64,000 nt of DNA, from NCBI GenBank assembly GCA_910575035.1, contig CAJTDL010000005.1:62001-126000 (forward strand), written 5' to 3'. The notes beneath the pieces were generated by a model. That model ran no database searches, was not told where the DNA came from, and saw only the letters and a program-made list of their open reading frames with translations. A program made the position numbers and the translations under genes. Shown here piece after piece: positions 24,469 through 33,636 of this stretch. The stretch is from Lachnospiraceae bacterium (GTDB lineage Bacteria; Bacillota; Clostridia; Lachnospirales; Lachnospiraceae). How positions within the stretch are numbered: the stretch's first letter is position 1; each line of letters opens with the position of its first letter.

Positions 24469-25413
24469 TTATAGAAAAATACATACAATGGGTATGGTAA
24501 AGATGGAGGCCAAGGTGCTGAGCACGATCCCATTCGTGCAGGCAGCCTCATCTGCGCCATACTCTTTTGCAATCAGCGTGACGATATTTCCCACAGGCAT
24601 AGAAAGCTCCAGGGCAAATACGCCGAAAATCACAGGGTCTGCCTTGAAGGATTTCAGCAAAAGGATTGCCGCAATGGGGAGGGCAACCATCTTAATTATG
24701 GTAAACCCATAAATCCGCCCATCGGAAAAGATAGATTTTATGTCCGCTTTGGCAATGGACATGCCGATTAGAAGCATGGAAAGGGGAATTGTGGCATTGC
24801 CCATATAGTCGCAGAAATTCACCACCGGGGCAGGAACCGAAAGGTTCAGCAAAAAGATTCCCACAGCCACCAGGGAAAAGACAACGCCAGGGTTTACCAT
24901 GCGCTTCCATTGCTTTTGGGCGTTCGTGCCCGCAAGCAGAGTTCCGGCGTCCTCTGCTGCTTTCTTGGCCAAAAACAGGCCATACGTATAAAGGAGCAGG
25001 TTGTATCCCAGCATATAGAATACAATATAGATGATGCATCCCGCCCCATAAATACTGCTGATCACAGGAATTCCCATAAAGCCCACATTCGGGAAAATGG
25101 CCATCAGCCGATAGAGGCTGCGCTGGGATTTTTCCGGGCGGAGGATCCATATGAGCACAAAGCTGGCCAGGGACAGCAGGATGAAAAAGAGGGCAACAAA
25201 GCCCAGGTTCTGCAAAAGCAGGGATTTGTCCCCGGTAGAATCTTTCCCCATGACGCCGTTGACCACCAGCATGGGGTTTAAGATGTTTACCACGACTTTA
25301 GATAGCCTCTGGTAAGCGTTTTCGTCAAACCAGCCCTTTTTCCAAATAAAATATCCTGTCATCATCATGGCAAAAAGCATAAGCATTTGCTGTAATATAA
25401 TCTGTATATCCAC
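24469..25413 (-). CDS. AEC (auxin efflux carrier) family transporter
   Basis: 314-residue permease with about ten membrane segments in two halves, N-terminal MLMLFAMMMTGYFIWKKGW and the NPMLVVNGVMG segment typical of bacterial AEC proteins such as malate or auxin-like carriers. The VGFMGIPVISSIYG motif (about residues 105-118) is conserved. Substrate unknown. GTG start with GGAGGG upstream. It is convergent with the DUF4317 gene. Confidence 0.88.
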   Translation of the reverse strand: MDIQIILQQMLMLFAMMMTGYFIWKKGWFDENAYQRLSKVVVNILNPMLVVNGVMGKDSTGDKSLLLQNLGFVALFFILLSLASFVLIWILRPEKSQRSLYRLMAIFPNVGFMGIPVISSIYGAGCIIYIVFYMLGYNLLLYTYGLFLAKKAAEDAGTLLAGTNAQKQWKRMVNPGVVFSLVAVGIFLLNLSVPAPVVNFCDYMGNATIPLSMLLIGMSIAKADIKSIFSDGRIYGFTIIKMVALPIAAILLLKSFKADPVIFGVFALELSMPVGNIVTLIAKEYGADEAACTNGIVLSTLASIFTIPIVCIFL

Positions 25414-25445
25414 TTTTTCCCTCCGTTTGCGGCAGCTGAACTGGG

Positions 25446-26654
25446 CTAATGAAAGTGCTTTGCCTGTTCTGCCAAAGTTTTTTTAATTTTTTTACGGGTA
25501 ATTTCCACCAGGTTCAGTTTAGTCATTCCCATTACCTGGACAGGGACGCTGTCTGAGCGGACGGCACTGCGTAAAGACTGCATCAGCATTTCCTGAAAAG
25601 GAACAGATTTCATATCAATAAAATCCACAATAATGATCCCGGAAATATTGCGGAGGCGGATTTGATGGGCAATTTCCTCCGCCGCTTCCAGGTTGATCTT
25701 AAGGTAATGCTCTTCTGCCTGCTTTTTGGCAATGCTCTTCCCAGAGTTTACGTCAATTACCGTCAATGCTTCTGTAGGCTGGATAACCAGATACCCGCCA
25801 GATTTCATCCAAACCTTCTCCTGGAGGGCTTCCTGTATCCTCCGCTCCAGGCTGTACAGGCTGCCCAGGCTTAGCAGCGGATCTTCATAAAAGGACAGCT
25901 TCCCCAAGTCCTCTGGCTGAAATTTTGCCAAATACCCTTCCACCTGCTGGAACAGCCCTGCATCATCTGTAACAATGTCTTCCAACTGCTCCTGGTTTAC
26001 TCCCTGGAGGGCATGCAGGTATTCCGGAACCCCTGCCTTCAGGCAGGTAAAAGCCGTACGGTGAGGCGCCCTCTCTTTCAAGGAAACATATTCCTGGCGA
26101 AGCTGCTGGTATTCCTCCTGTATTTCTTCTGTGGAAGCCGTGGCTGCGTTTGTCCGCACAATCACGCCAAACCCTTCCCCTGGATCAAAGGCAAAAGCCT
26201 CCCGCAGCCGTTCCCTTGTCTCCGTCCCAAGCTTTCTGGAAATCCCCAGGGTATGGTTCTCACTGGTAATAACCAAATACTTCCCTGTCAAATTCAGGTT
26301 TGTGCTAACCTTTGGCGGCTTAGACTTGCTGCTCTCCTGGACAACCTGCACCACCACCTCATCCCCCTGCACCATCCTTGGGCTATTGATCTTCTTGGTA
26401 TACAGCGGCTCTTTCAATTCTTCCATGTTATAATAGCAAGGCTTCCCACGCGCAATCTCAATAAACGCTGCATTTAAGTTCTTCACAACATTTTTCACCC
26501 TGCCCACATATATATTCCCCAAAATGCTTTCCTCTCCCACCATTTCCAGGCTGATTTCCAATAATTTCCTGTTCTGGAACAAAGCCGCCGCAATAAAGCA
26601 TCTTCCATTCTTCAAAATTTTCGTAATCAGCAATTTATTTCCCATAGTTTCCAT
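25446..26654 (-). CDS. rng: Ribonuclease E/G family protein
   Basis: Endoribonuclease for rRNA maturation and mRNA decay. An N-terminal S1 domain (about residues 35-115: GNIYVGRVKNVVKNLNAAFIEI) precedes the catalytic DNase I-like region with the Mg-binding Asp residues in LTVIDVNSGK and IIIVDFIDMK. It ends at residue 402, right after EITRKKIKKTLAEQ, so the CPxC zinc-link of RNase E/G and the C-terminal dimer region are absent. In related genomes this gene sits directly between the TIGR03936 gene and rplU; here it is separated from both. Confidence 0.9.
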   Translation of the reverse strand: METMGNKLLITKILKNGRCFIAAALFQNRKLLEISLEMVGEESILGNIYVGRVKNVVKNLNAAFIEIARGKPCYYNMEELKEPLYTKKINSPRMVQGDEVVVQVVQESSKSKPPKVSTNLNLTGKYLVITSENHTLGISRKLGTETRERLREAFAFDPGEGFGVIVRTNAATASTEEIQEEYQQLRQEYVSLKERAPHRTAFTCLKAGVPEYLHALQGVNQEQLEDIVTDDAGLFQQVEGYLAKFQPEDLGKLSFYEDPLLSLGSLYSLERRIQEALQEKVWMKSGGYLVIQPTEALTVIDVNSGKSIAKKQAEEHYLKINLEAAEEIAHQIRLRNISGIIIVDFIDMKSVPFQEMLMQSLRSAVRSDSVPVQVMGMTKLNLVEITRKKIKKTLAEQAKHFH

Positions 26655-26737
26655 TTACATTCTCCTGTCTATTTCCCCGCTTGGCGATTCCCTTGCCAGG
26701 GCGTGGGTGCAAGCTGGAATTTTTGCACATTTCCTCT

Positions 26738-26766
26738 ATTTTAGCATTTTTTTCCCCCCATTACAA
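26738..26766 (-). promoter_or_regulatory. Promoter of the rng gene
   Basis: On the minus strand TTGTAA and TAAAAT are 17 bases apart. A short inverted repeat (GTGCAA/TTGCAC) follows in the leader. rng appears to have its own promoter here. Confidence 0.55.
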
Positions 26767-26924
26767 TTCCCAAAAGAAATTTCTTTACCGCCCCAATGCG
26801 GCTATTGTAAAATCATAATAAAAGCGCAGCAAAACCCAGAACCCAAAAGAATTTCCCCAATTTTTAAATTTCCTGTGATATTTTCCCCTTTTCATTCGTT
26901 TTCTTAATATAGGAGGTACAGACT

Positions 26925-27464
26925 ATGAAGCACGCGGAAGAAAGCAGAGTCCTGGAATGCTACCAAACCTATAAAGACACTGTCTACAAGCTGGCATACT
27001 CCTACTGCAAGGACAAGAGCCAGGCAGAAGATGCATTCCAGGAAGTATTTTACAAATTTATGAAGCGCAGCCCTAAGTTCAAGACCAGGGAGCATGAAAA
27101 AGCCTGGTTTATCCGAACCACCATCAACGTATGTAAGGACACCCTAAAATCCAAATGGAACCGTGTCGTAGTGCAGTTAGAGGAATGGGACAGTGACCGT
27201 GCATTCCAGGAAGGCTCGGGCGACCTATTCGATGAATTGCGCGAGGTGATCCTGTCCCTGCCGGAAAAGTACCGTGTACCCATACATCTGTATTACTATG
27301 AGGAGTATTCCGTGCGTGAGATCGCGCACATCCTGCACAGAGGGGAAAGCGCCGTACAGACGCAGCTGCAACGCGGCAGGGAAAAAATCAAACAGTCAAT
27401 GGAAAGGAGTGCTAAATATGAAGCTGAATCACGATATTTACAGAGAAGCCATGGAGAATGTTAG
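26925..27464 (+). CDS. ECF-type RNA polymerase sigma factor
   Basis: 179 residues. Region 2 (about 15-85) has YKLAYSYCKDKSQAEDAFQEVFYKF and the HEKAWFIRTTINVCKD strand; region 4 (about 110-165) has LPEKYRVPIHLYYYEEYSVREIAHILHRGESAVQTQLQRGREKI. Directs polymerase to alternative promoters, probably in envelope stress. AGGAGG before the ATG. It overlaps the downstream membrane protein gene by 47 bases, the usual sigma/anti-sigma arrangement. Confidence 0.92.
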   Translation: MKHAEESRVLECYQTYKDTVYKLAYSYCKDKSQAEDAFQEVFYKFMKRSPKFKTREHEKAWFIRTTINVCKDTLKSKWNRVVVQLEEWDSDRAFQEGSGDLFDELREVILSLPEKYRVPIHLYYYEEYSVREIAHILHRGESAVQTQLQRGREKIKQSMERSAKYEAESRYLQRSHGEC

Positions 27465-28572
27465 GATTTCTGATGAGGTCGGGAAAAAGCTGTTGGAAAA
27501 TGCCGCAGAGCAAAATAAGCGGCATCAGAAAAAATGGAAAGCCCAAATGGCGGCAGCCATTGCAGGAATCTTGCTGGTAGGCCTGGGAGTGAATAGCATC
27601 TGCTATGCCCAGACAGGGAAGAATGTCCTGGAAATGTTTGCGGCGCTGTACGAAGATACTGGCCCAAAAACTCCTTCTGAAGATTTTTCTGTCATTGCCG
27701 AAGGTGCAATAGAATCTGGGGAAACCATAACACACGGGAATATAAGGTTTACACTGGAATATTATTTTTATGACCGCGGAAATATGGAAATCTTTGCTGC
27801 AATACGTACAGATTCCTTGGATGGGACCCCGCTGGATATGGAAAGAGTGAGAGAGCGTTATGGGTTTGGGATAGATGGAGGCCATTCAGGGATGGGGCAA
27901 TGCTCTGATGCAGTCTATAGTAAATCCAAAACCTCCGCATATATCTATTGCCATTACAGAAATGAACCAGATGGCTTTGGGAATCCGCCAGATAAGATAA
28001 AAATGGAGTTTTGGCGTGTGGTTTGTGATGATTCCGAAGAAATGAAACCCAACGAAACATATGACACGGAAGAAATAGGCACATTTACGCTAGTCAACAC
28101 AGGCAAAGTAAAAACACGGTATGCGGACTGCTCCTCCTTAGGGTACCAGGCCAAGAAGGCCAGGATTACAGGCGGCGGGCTTTCCCTGCGGTTCCAGGAA
28201 AATATTTGGAAGGAATTTTATATGGACGATTCCCCCATTAACGTTATGGAAATTAAGATGGCAGATGGGACGGTTTACCGCTATGGCTATGTAAGCCGTT
28301 ATGAGAAAATCCCCCTATATGACTCCAAGGGCAAGCTTCAGAATAAAGAGGACTTTTCAGCAGAGGATGCAGAGAAGCTGGATTCCTATGTAATCCCAGA
28401 AAAAAGGGAAGAGGATGGCCTGCCTGAAAATGTGCATGAACTTAGCGGCGGCTATGCCGCCGGGAAAGAAAACGGAGGATTCACGGACTTTTTTGTAATA
28501 TTTGACGATTTTATAAATGTGGACGATATTGTGGCTGTGGAAGTTGACGGAGTGGAGATGCCTCTGGAATAA
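27418..28572 (+). CDS. Membrane-anchored DUF4179-like protein, likely anti-sigma factor
   Basis: 384 residues: cytoplasmic N-terminus (1-45), one membrane segment (about 46-62, MAAAIAGILLVGLGVNSI) and a large extracytoplasmic domain. The N-terminus VRISDEVGKKLLENA resembles the short helices of DUF4179 anti-sigma-like proteins. The start at 27418 has AAAGGAG upstream and lies inside the sigma gene, implying coupled translation. The role as anti-sigma factor is inferred from this position and topology. Confidence 0.8.
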   Translation: MKLNHDIYREAMENVRISDEVGKKLLENAAEQNKRHQKKWKAQMAAAIAGILLVGLGVNSICYAQTGKNVLEMFAALYEDTGPKTPSEDFSVIAEGAIESGETITHGNIRFTLEYYFYDRGNMEIFAAIRTDSLDGTPLDMERVRERYGFGIDGGHSGMGQCSDAVYSKSKTSAYIYCHYRNEPDGFGNPPDKIKMEFWRVVCDDSEEMKPNETYDTEEIGTFTLVNTGKVKTRYADCSSLGYQAKKARITGGGLSLRFQENIWKEFYMDDSPINVMEIKMADGTVYRYGYVSRYEKIPLYDSKGKLQNKEDFSAEDAEKLDSYVIPEKREEDGLPENVHELSGGYAAGKENGGFTDFFVIFDDFINVDDIVAVEVDGVEMPLE

Positions 28573-28581
28573 TGCAACCGC

Positions 28582-28617
28582 AGGCTCCCGGCACTTGCAT
28601 TAGGGTGCCGGGAGCCT
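28582..28617 (+). terminator. Intrinsic terminator after the sigma/anti-sigma pair
   Basis: 13-bp perfect GC-rich stem AGGCTCCCGGCAC / GTGCCGGGAGCCT with a 10-base loop, then TTGTTAATGTT. It starts 10 bases after the stop codon and faces the convergent gene at 28626. Confidence 0.88.
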
Positions 28618-28625
28618 TGTTAATG

Positions 28626-29573
28626 TTACCCAAAGGTTCCCAAAGGGCAAAACCTTGGAAATGCCCGCCCTTCCCTTTGGCAGGCTTTTTTCTTTTCTTC
28701 CAGATGTTCCAGGTATTCCTTACGCGCCAGTTCGCCCTTTACAGGAACCTCATCTGCTTTTGCATAAACCTCAAGGCGGTGTATCTGGAACAGGAAGGGG
28801 TTGTAGCTGACGCCGCAAAAACCGCAGAATGCTTCCAGGACCAATTCTGGCTTAAGGTTATCGCTGCTGCCTGTGCATAGCTGTAAAAACAGCATGCTGC
28901 CCTCCCCTCCCTCTGAAAGCAAAGAAAGGAGCTCTGGATTTTTAACCAGAAGATCTTGAACCGCATTCGTGTCCTTTAGGCCTACGGCTTCCATCTTGTA
29001 GATAAGCTGTTTCAAGTCCATTTCAACGGATTTCTTTTTGGTCTGTTTTGTGACCAGGATTTCTTCCTGCCCCTCATAAAATGCCTGAACCTTATCTTGA
29101 AGCGTTTCATGTGCGCAGAAGATAGAGAGGCATTCCCTAAGCCCTTGGCTGCCCATATTCTCATAGGCCATTTCCTGCCCTGGTTCTGGGCAGGCGTGTT
29201 CCCTGAGATAATCCGGCTTCACATAAGCCAGGTAATCGGCGGCAGCCACCAATGACATGGATGGCTTTACCGCGTCTGGAAGTATCTGGTATCCCAGAAC
29301 CGCGATCCCTTCCACCATGGCCTGATTCAGCCTCTGGATCTCATCTTCTCCAAAGCCGGCAGAATTTACCTCAATGTCAAAATATTCCCCATCGCTGGTT
29401 AGCCCTACCCCTAACGGGGCTGCAAAGGACATGATCTGATGGGGGCTGTACCCTTCGGAATAGGCAATGTCAATGTTTGCCCGGCGGATCGCCTTCTGGA
29501 AAAAGCGCATTATGTCCAGATGCCCCACAAATTTCATAGAGCCATATTTTTGAAATTTAATTCGAACGTTCAT
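28626..29573 (-). CDS. TIGR03936/DUF2344 radical-SAM-linked protein
   Basis: 315 residues; begins MNVRIKFQKYGSMKFVGHLD and contains YSEGYSPHQIMSFAAPLGVG, the hallmarks of DUF2344 proteins that travel with, or fuse to, the TIGR03960 radical SAM enzyme encoded just upstream. Function not established; proximity to rng and ribosomal genes in many Firmicutes hints at RNA or ribosome modification. Usual length is nearer 230, so the C-terminal part (after about residue 230) is longer than common. Confidence 0.9.
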   Translation of the reverse strand: MNVRIKFQKYGSMKFVGHLDIMRFFQKAIRRANIDIAYSEGYSPHQIMSFAAPLGVGLTSDGEYFDIEVNSAGFGEDEIQRLNQAMVEGIAVLGYQILPDAVKPSMSLVAAADYLAYVKPDYLREHACPEPGQEMAYENMGSQGLRECLSIFCAHETLQDKVQAFYEGQEEILVTKQTKKKSVEMDLKQLIYKMEAVGLKDTNAVQDLLVKNPELLSLLSEGGEGSMLFLQLCTGSSDNLKPELVLEAFCGFCGVSYNPFLFQIHRLEVYAKADEVPVKGELARKEYLEHLEEKKKACQREGRAFPRFCPLGTFG

Positions 29574-29678
29574 AGCAGATTCCCCTCTCCCATCTTAAAG
29601 CTGTTGTCCCAAAGATTTACCCTGAAATCCCACAGGATGGCGTCCCTAAATCCCACGTTAAGGTTTTGGATATTGGCG

Positions 29679-31535
29679 TTAAGGCTCAACACAGACACCC
29701 CCTTTAAATTGGGCTGCTCCGCATCCGCTGCACTGCTGCCTGCAGTTTGGCGTCACCTCGCCCCTTTGGGCACGCTCCCACTCCCGTTTCAGGAAATCTT
29801 TGGACACGCCACAGTCAATGAAATCCCAGGGCAGGATCTCATCTGTGTCCCGGGTGCGCAGGTTGTAGAAGCCAATGGATACGCCGCACTCCTGGAATGC
29901 TTCCATCCACAGGCCATTGCAGAAGGTCTCGCTCCAGGAATCGAACAGGCATCCTTTTTCATAGGCTTTTTGCAGGACAGGCCCAATCCGGCGGTCGCCC
30001 CGGGCAAATACGCCCTCTAAAACCGTCACATCCGCCTCATGCCAGTTATACTTTAAGCTCTTGCGGTTTAGCTGTGCCTTCATCTCCTCATTCACTACCC
30101 TTGCCCTGGCCAGATAACTGGATTTGTCATACATAGGAGCCCATTGGAAAGGCGTGAAGGGCTTTGGCACGAAAAATGAAGTGCTGATGGTGATCTGGCA
30201 TTTGCCCTTGCGCTTATCCTTGGGGATTTCATAATAACGGCGGGCAATCTTTTCCGCCAGCCGCGGGATTTCCCGCTGGTCTTCTTCTGTCTCAGTGGGA
30301 AGGCCCAGCATAAAGTATAGCTTCACCTTCTGCCAGCCTCCCTCAAAGGCCATCCCAGCCCCCTCTAAAATGACGTCCTCCGTCAGCCCTTTATTGATCA
30401 CATCCCGCAGGCGCTGGGAGCCAGCCTCTGGCGCAAAGGTCAGGCTGCTTTTGCGGACGTCCTGCACCTTGCCCATCACATCCAGGGAAAATGCATCAAT
30501 CCGCAGGGAAGGCAGGGAAATGTTCACCCCCTTCTCCTTGAAGTCCATCAGGTAATCAATCAGTTCCGGGAGCTGGCTGTAATCGCTGGAACTGAGAGAG
30601 CTAAGGGAAATCTCCTCATGCCCGGAATGGCGCAGCATATCGCTGGCGCACTCCTTCAGCATTTCCACGCTCCGTTCACGGGTGGGGCGGTAGATCATGC
30701 CTGCCTGGCAGAAACGGCACCCACGGATGCAGCCCCGCTGGATTTCCAGGACTACACGGTCCTGGGTCACCTTCAGGAAAGGAACCAGGGCCTTGTGGGG
30801 GTAGGACGTTTTTGAAACATCCATTTCCACCTCTTTTTTCACTGTGGCTGGCACATCCTCATATTTGGGCAAAAAGGAGGCGATGGTGCCGTCCTCCTGG
30901 TAAGCCACTTCGTAGAGGGAGGGTACGTAGATGCCTGGCAGCTTGCAGGCCTGCCGCAGGAAATCTTGGCGCAAGCCGCCCTTTTGTCGGTTGGACTTGT
31001 ACAAATCCAGCAGGTCATCGTAGCGGGTCTCCCCTTCCCCAATGTAGAACAGGTCAAAAAAATCAGCCAGGGGCTCTGGATTGTAGGCGCAGGGACCGCC
31101 TCCAATGACAATGGGGTGCCCTTCTGTGCGGTCCGCTGCCAGCATGGGGATCTGGCTTAGGTCCAGGATCTGTAGGATGTTGGTATAGCACATCTCATAC
31201 TGGATGGTAATGCCCAGAAAGTCCATATTCCTGACAGGGGTCTGGGTCTCCAGGGTAAATAGGGGGATCTGGCGTTCCTTCATGATCTTATGGAGGTCGT
31301 GCCATGGGGAATAGACGCGCTCGCAGTATACATCTTCCCTCTTGTTAAACATATCATACAGGATTTGGAGCCCCAGGTGGGACATGCCGATCTCATACAC
31401 ATCCGGAAAGCACATGCAGAAACGGATGTCTACCCTGTTCGGGTCTTTCATGACAGCATTTACCTCATTGCCAATATAGCGGGCGGGCTTGTCGATTTGT
31501 AATAATATTTCATCACTTAATGCTAGTTTTCTCAT
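29679..31535 (-). CDS. TIGR03960 family B12-binding radical SAM protein
   Basis: 618 residues. An N-terminal cobalamin-binding-like domain (about 20-190) is followed by the radical SAM domain with the 4Fe-4S motif in RGCIRGCRFCQAG (about residues 267-279; CxxxCxxC) and the GLPTETEEDQREIPRL strand. The C-terminus has a second cysteine cluster, NCRQQCSGCGAAQ, possibly binding another cluster. The enzyme's substrate is unknown. It is followed after 105 bases by the TIGR03936 gene. Confidence 0.93.
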   Translation of the reverse strand: MRKLALSDEILLQIDKPARYIGNEVNAVMKDPNRVDIRFCMCFPDVYEIGMSHLGLQILYDMFNKREDVYCERVYSPWHDLHKIMKERQIPLFTLETQTPVRNMDFLGITIQYEMCYTNILQILDLSQIPMLAADRTEGHPIVIGGGPCAYNPEPLADFFDLFYIGEGETRYDDLLDLYKSNRQKGGLRQDFLRQACKLPGIYVPSLYEVAYQEDGTIASFLPKYEDVPATVKKEVEMDVSKTSYPHKALVPFLKVTQDRVVLEIQRGCIRGCRFCQAGMIYRPTRERSVEMLKECASDMLRHSGHEEISLSSLSSSDYSQLPELIDYLMDFKEKGVNISLPSLRIDAFSLDVMGKVQDVRKSSLTFAPEAGSQRLRDVINKGLTEDVILEGAGMAFEGGWQKVKLYFMLGLPTETEEDQREIPRLAEKIARRYYEIPKDKRKGKCQITISTSFFVPKPFTPFQWAPMYDKSSYLARARVVNEEMKAQLNRKSLKYNWHEADVTVLEGVFARGDRRIGPVLQKAYEKGCLFDSWSETFCNGLWMEAFQECGVSIGFYNLRTRDTDEILPWDFIDCGVSKDFLKREWERAQRGEVTPNCRQQCSGCGAAQFKGGVCVEP

Positions 31536-31955
31536 AGGTTTCCTTTCAGGTCTGTAAATGTCCGTGTCTTATATCCCCATAGCGAAAGCCAGGGGCGGCA
31601 CATTTGATAAAATACTCGGATCTTTGATAATTATAAGCATTTTAGGAGGGAACTGCAAGCGGATTTTTAGGGAAATTAGATTAAGCTTACCATGGATATA
31701 CTGTTATCACAAGCAGACTATCCAGATGCTGGGGCATGGAATATGCCGATATCTACAGATTAGGGACTTGAAATGTCATCTGTCCATTTCACTGGGTATG
31801 TGGTACTTTTGCTTGTCTGATTTCAGGGAATGAACCTTTAAATAAATGATATGATATTCCAATTAATATTAAGTAAATTTGTCTTGACTCTTTCCTTCCA
31901 AAGCATTTTCCTAATTTTACCATAAAATTGTTTAAACTACATACGAAATAATCAT
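31536..31955. other. 420-base AT-rich gap
   Basis: A 91-residue plus-strand open frame (31558-31833) has no ribosome site or recognisable domain. I see no RNA structure or repeat that I can support. It may be the eroded 3' part of the gene at 31956. Confidence 0.5.
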
Positions 31956-32726
31956 TTATAAAAATTTTGCATACAAACAGGCGAAACTCCAAACTATCAC
32001 AGAACCTTCCTGGACTTCTGGAACCAGTTTCTGCTGTCCCCTATAATCCCCATGTTTAAACGCCTGCTCAGTCGCCTTTGCATTCTTGTAATATTTCGGC
32101 TGATAACGCCTTACGATTTTACCATCACCGTCAACTATAACAATGTCGACAGAATTTTTTGCATAGCCATTTCCCGTTGGCTCTAATACTTTTGCACGAT
32201 ATGGACTCCCCGTTGCTTCGGCATTCATATAAAAAGTCTGAGCATGGTATTGTTCTGCAATAAATCCATCCAGACTTGGATTTTGATTTATTGTGCCAGA
32301 CTGTGTTGTAATTGTTCTATATAAAGATTCGTTAGCCGTTTGAAGTGCGCTATCTAAAGTTTTTAGATATTTTGCCGCATCCTGCGATGACATGGCAGAA
32401 ACCGCTTTATGAGTGGTCGATGCAAACCAACTTTCCTTGCTCCTGCCATTTGAGATTGCTTTAGTTAAAGATGCCTGATTACCCTCATCAATTCTAAGCA
32501 TAGTAATTATCTCATTTGTCAATCCAGCGATTTCTTCTGGTTTCCTGTCAGGAAGCTGTTCATGCATTTTTTTACTCAACCACACTTCAACCTGCTCGTC
32601 CTCATTTGCCACATAACATTCTACGAACTCTGTTAGTATGGGTTTTAATTCTCTGCATTCATCTTCGGTCAATATCGGCTTGTGTTCCTCGTCAAGAATT
32701 AGCAGATCCGTTTCCTTTTCATTCAT
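31956..32726 (-). CDS. Partner protein of the broken AAA+ ATPase, probably 3'-truncated
   Basis: 256 residues, soluble, acidic N-terminus. The middle (NQNPSLDGFIAEQYHAQTFYMNA, then GNGYAKNSVDIVIVDGDGKIVRRYQPKYYKNAKATEQAF) has charged beta strands of a kind found in nuclease-like or toxin-like domains (VDIVI...Q-x-K), but I cannot name the family. After GDYRGQQKLVPE the reading becomes hydrophobic (VIVWSFACLYAKFL) and ends, which looks like a deletion joint. The ATG overlaps the end of the AAA+ remnant and has no ribosome site. Likely half of a two-gene system. Confidence 0.5.
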   Translation of the reverse strand: MNEKETDLLILDEEHKPILTEDECRELKPILTEFVECYVANEDEQVEVWLSKKMHEQLPDRKPEEIAGLTNEIITMLRIDEGNQASLTKAISNGRSKESWFASTTHKAVSAMSSQDAAKYLKTLDSALQTANESLYRTITTQSGTINQNPSLDGFIAEQYHAQTFYMNAEATGSPYRAKVLEPTGNGYAKNSVDIVIVDGDGKIVRRYQPKYYKNAKATEQAFKHGDYRGQQKLVPEVQEGSVIVWSFACLYAKFL

Positions 32727-33449
32727 GGCAGGTCAACAAAAAATAATTCATCAAACCTCCGCCATTACCACCAACCCCTGCAAAAGCCTTTTCAATTTCA
32801 TCAATCCAAAGAACACAAGGACTTATTGCTTCTGAAAATTTCAATGCCTTGCGCATATTTTCTTCCGATTCGCCTACATATTTACCAAGAAGCCTGCCCA
32901 CATCAAGCCGTACCAGTGGGATTTCAAATAAACTTGCAGTTGCTTTTGCTGTCAGACTTTTACCGCATCCGGGCATACCAATGATCATAATCCCTTTCGG
33001 AACATCAACACCAAATTTAATTGCCTTGTCTAAATTAGCAAATACTTTTGCTTTTCTTGCAAGCCACTCTTTTAAATTCTCAAGGCCGCCAATATCGTCA
33101 ATATTTTCTGTAAAATTAACAATCTCAAGCATTCTGGCAGCGGAATGTCAAAAACGGTAATATAATTTTCAAGTTCGCAAGGGATTACCGTTATTTCTGA
33201 CAGGATAAAAATCGTAGCATTATAGCTGTCGTTATATAAATTATTTTCCGAAATTCTCTTTAAGAGGGCGATTATTTTGGGGTTATTTAATTCTCCATGG
33301 ATATCTTTCAATACAAGAAACGTATCCTGTTCAAATCCATCGTCCATTGTAATCTTAAGAAACTGTTCTAAATCACATTCCTGCATAGGACTTCGTTCCG
33401 TCTTCATCTTTTGTTTCAACAGGCAAATAGTATTTTCTGGAGTGTTCAT
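32719..33449 (-). pseudogene. Ycf46/SpoVK-like AAA+ ATPase, multiply deleted
   Basis: Two out-of-frame pieces of one gene. Piece 1 (33072-33449) holds an N-terminal segment: FLVLKDIHGELNNPKIIALL, then FILSEITVIPCELENYITVFDIPLPE. Piece 2 (32719-33132) starts at ENIDDIGGLENLKEWL and includes Walker A GMPGCGKSLTAKA and Walker B CVLWIDEIEKAF. The linker between the pieces (several tens of residues in this family) is missing, causing the frame change at about 33125. Everything after GGNGGG (sensor motifs, arginine finger, lid) is also lost and replaced by 11 unrelated residues. Confidence 0.75.
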
Positions 33450-33470
33450 TCATGAGAAGACACATAATTG

Positions 33471-33602
33471 CTAATAAAGATTTGTTTCCTGTTTGCATTT
33501 TGGACAAAACAGAGGGAAATTTTCAAGGAGTGTATCTGCTCTTAACTTTATCCGCGTTTTGTTGTTGCAGACAGGACAAAGCAACCATTTGCCTTGTTCC
33601 AT
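33471..33602 (-). CDS. Cysteine-rich KTR-type small protein (truncated)
   Basis: 43-residue reading frame with a good GAGGTGA ribosome site before the ATG at 33602. It reads MEQGKWLLCPVCNNKTR, then RADTLLENFPLFCPKCKQE: two CxxC pairs, a presumptive zinc ribbon, as in the KTR proteins carried on Tn916/Tn1549-type conjugative elements. Those proteins continue with TLINVKQLN and some 15 more residues; here a stop follows ETNLY. Probably a relic of an integrated conjugative element. Confidence 0.7.
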   Translation of the reverse strand: MEQGKWLLCPVCNNKTRIKLRADTLLENFPLFCPKCKQETNLY

Positions 33603-33636
33603 TAAGTCACCTCAATTCCATTAAAGAAAATTTATT

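Noticed and set aside
31558-31833. 91-residue plus-strand open frame in the gap after the TIGR03960 gene
   Set aside because: No ribosome site, no recognisable motif; composition is that of random AT-rich DNA.
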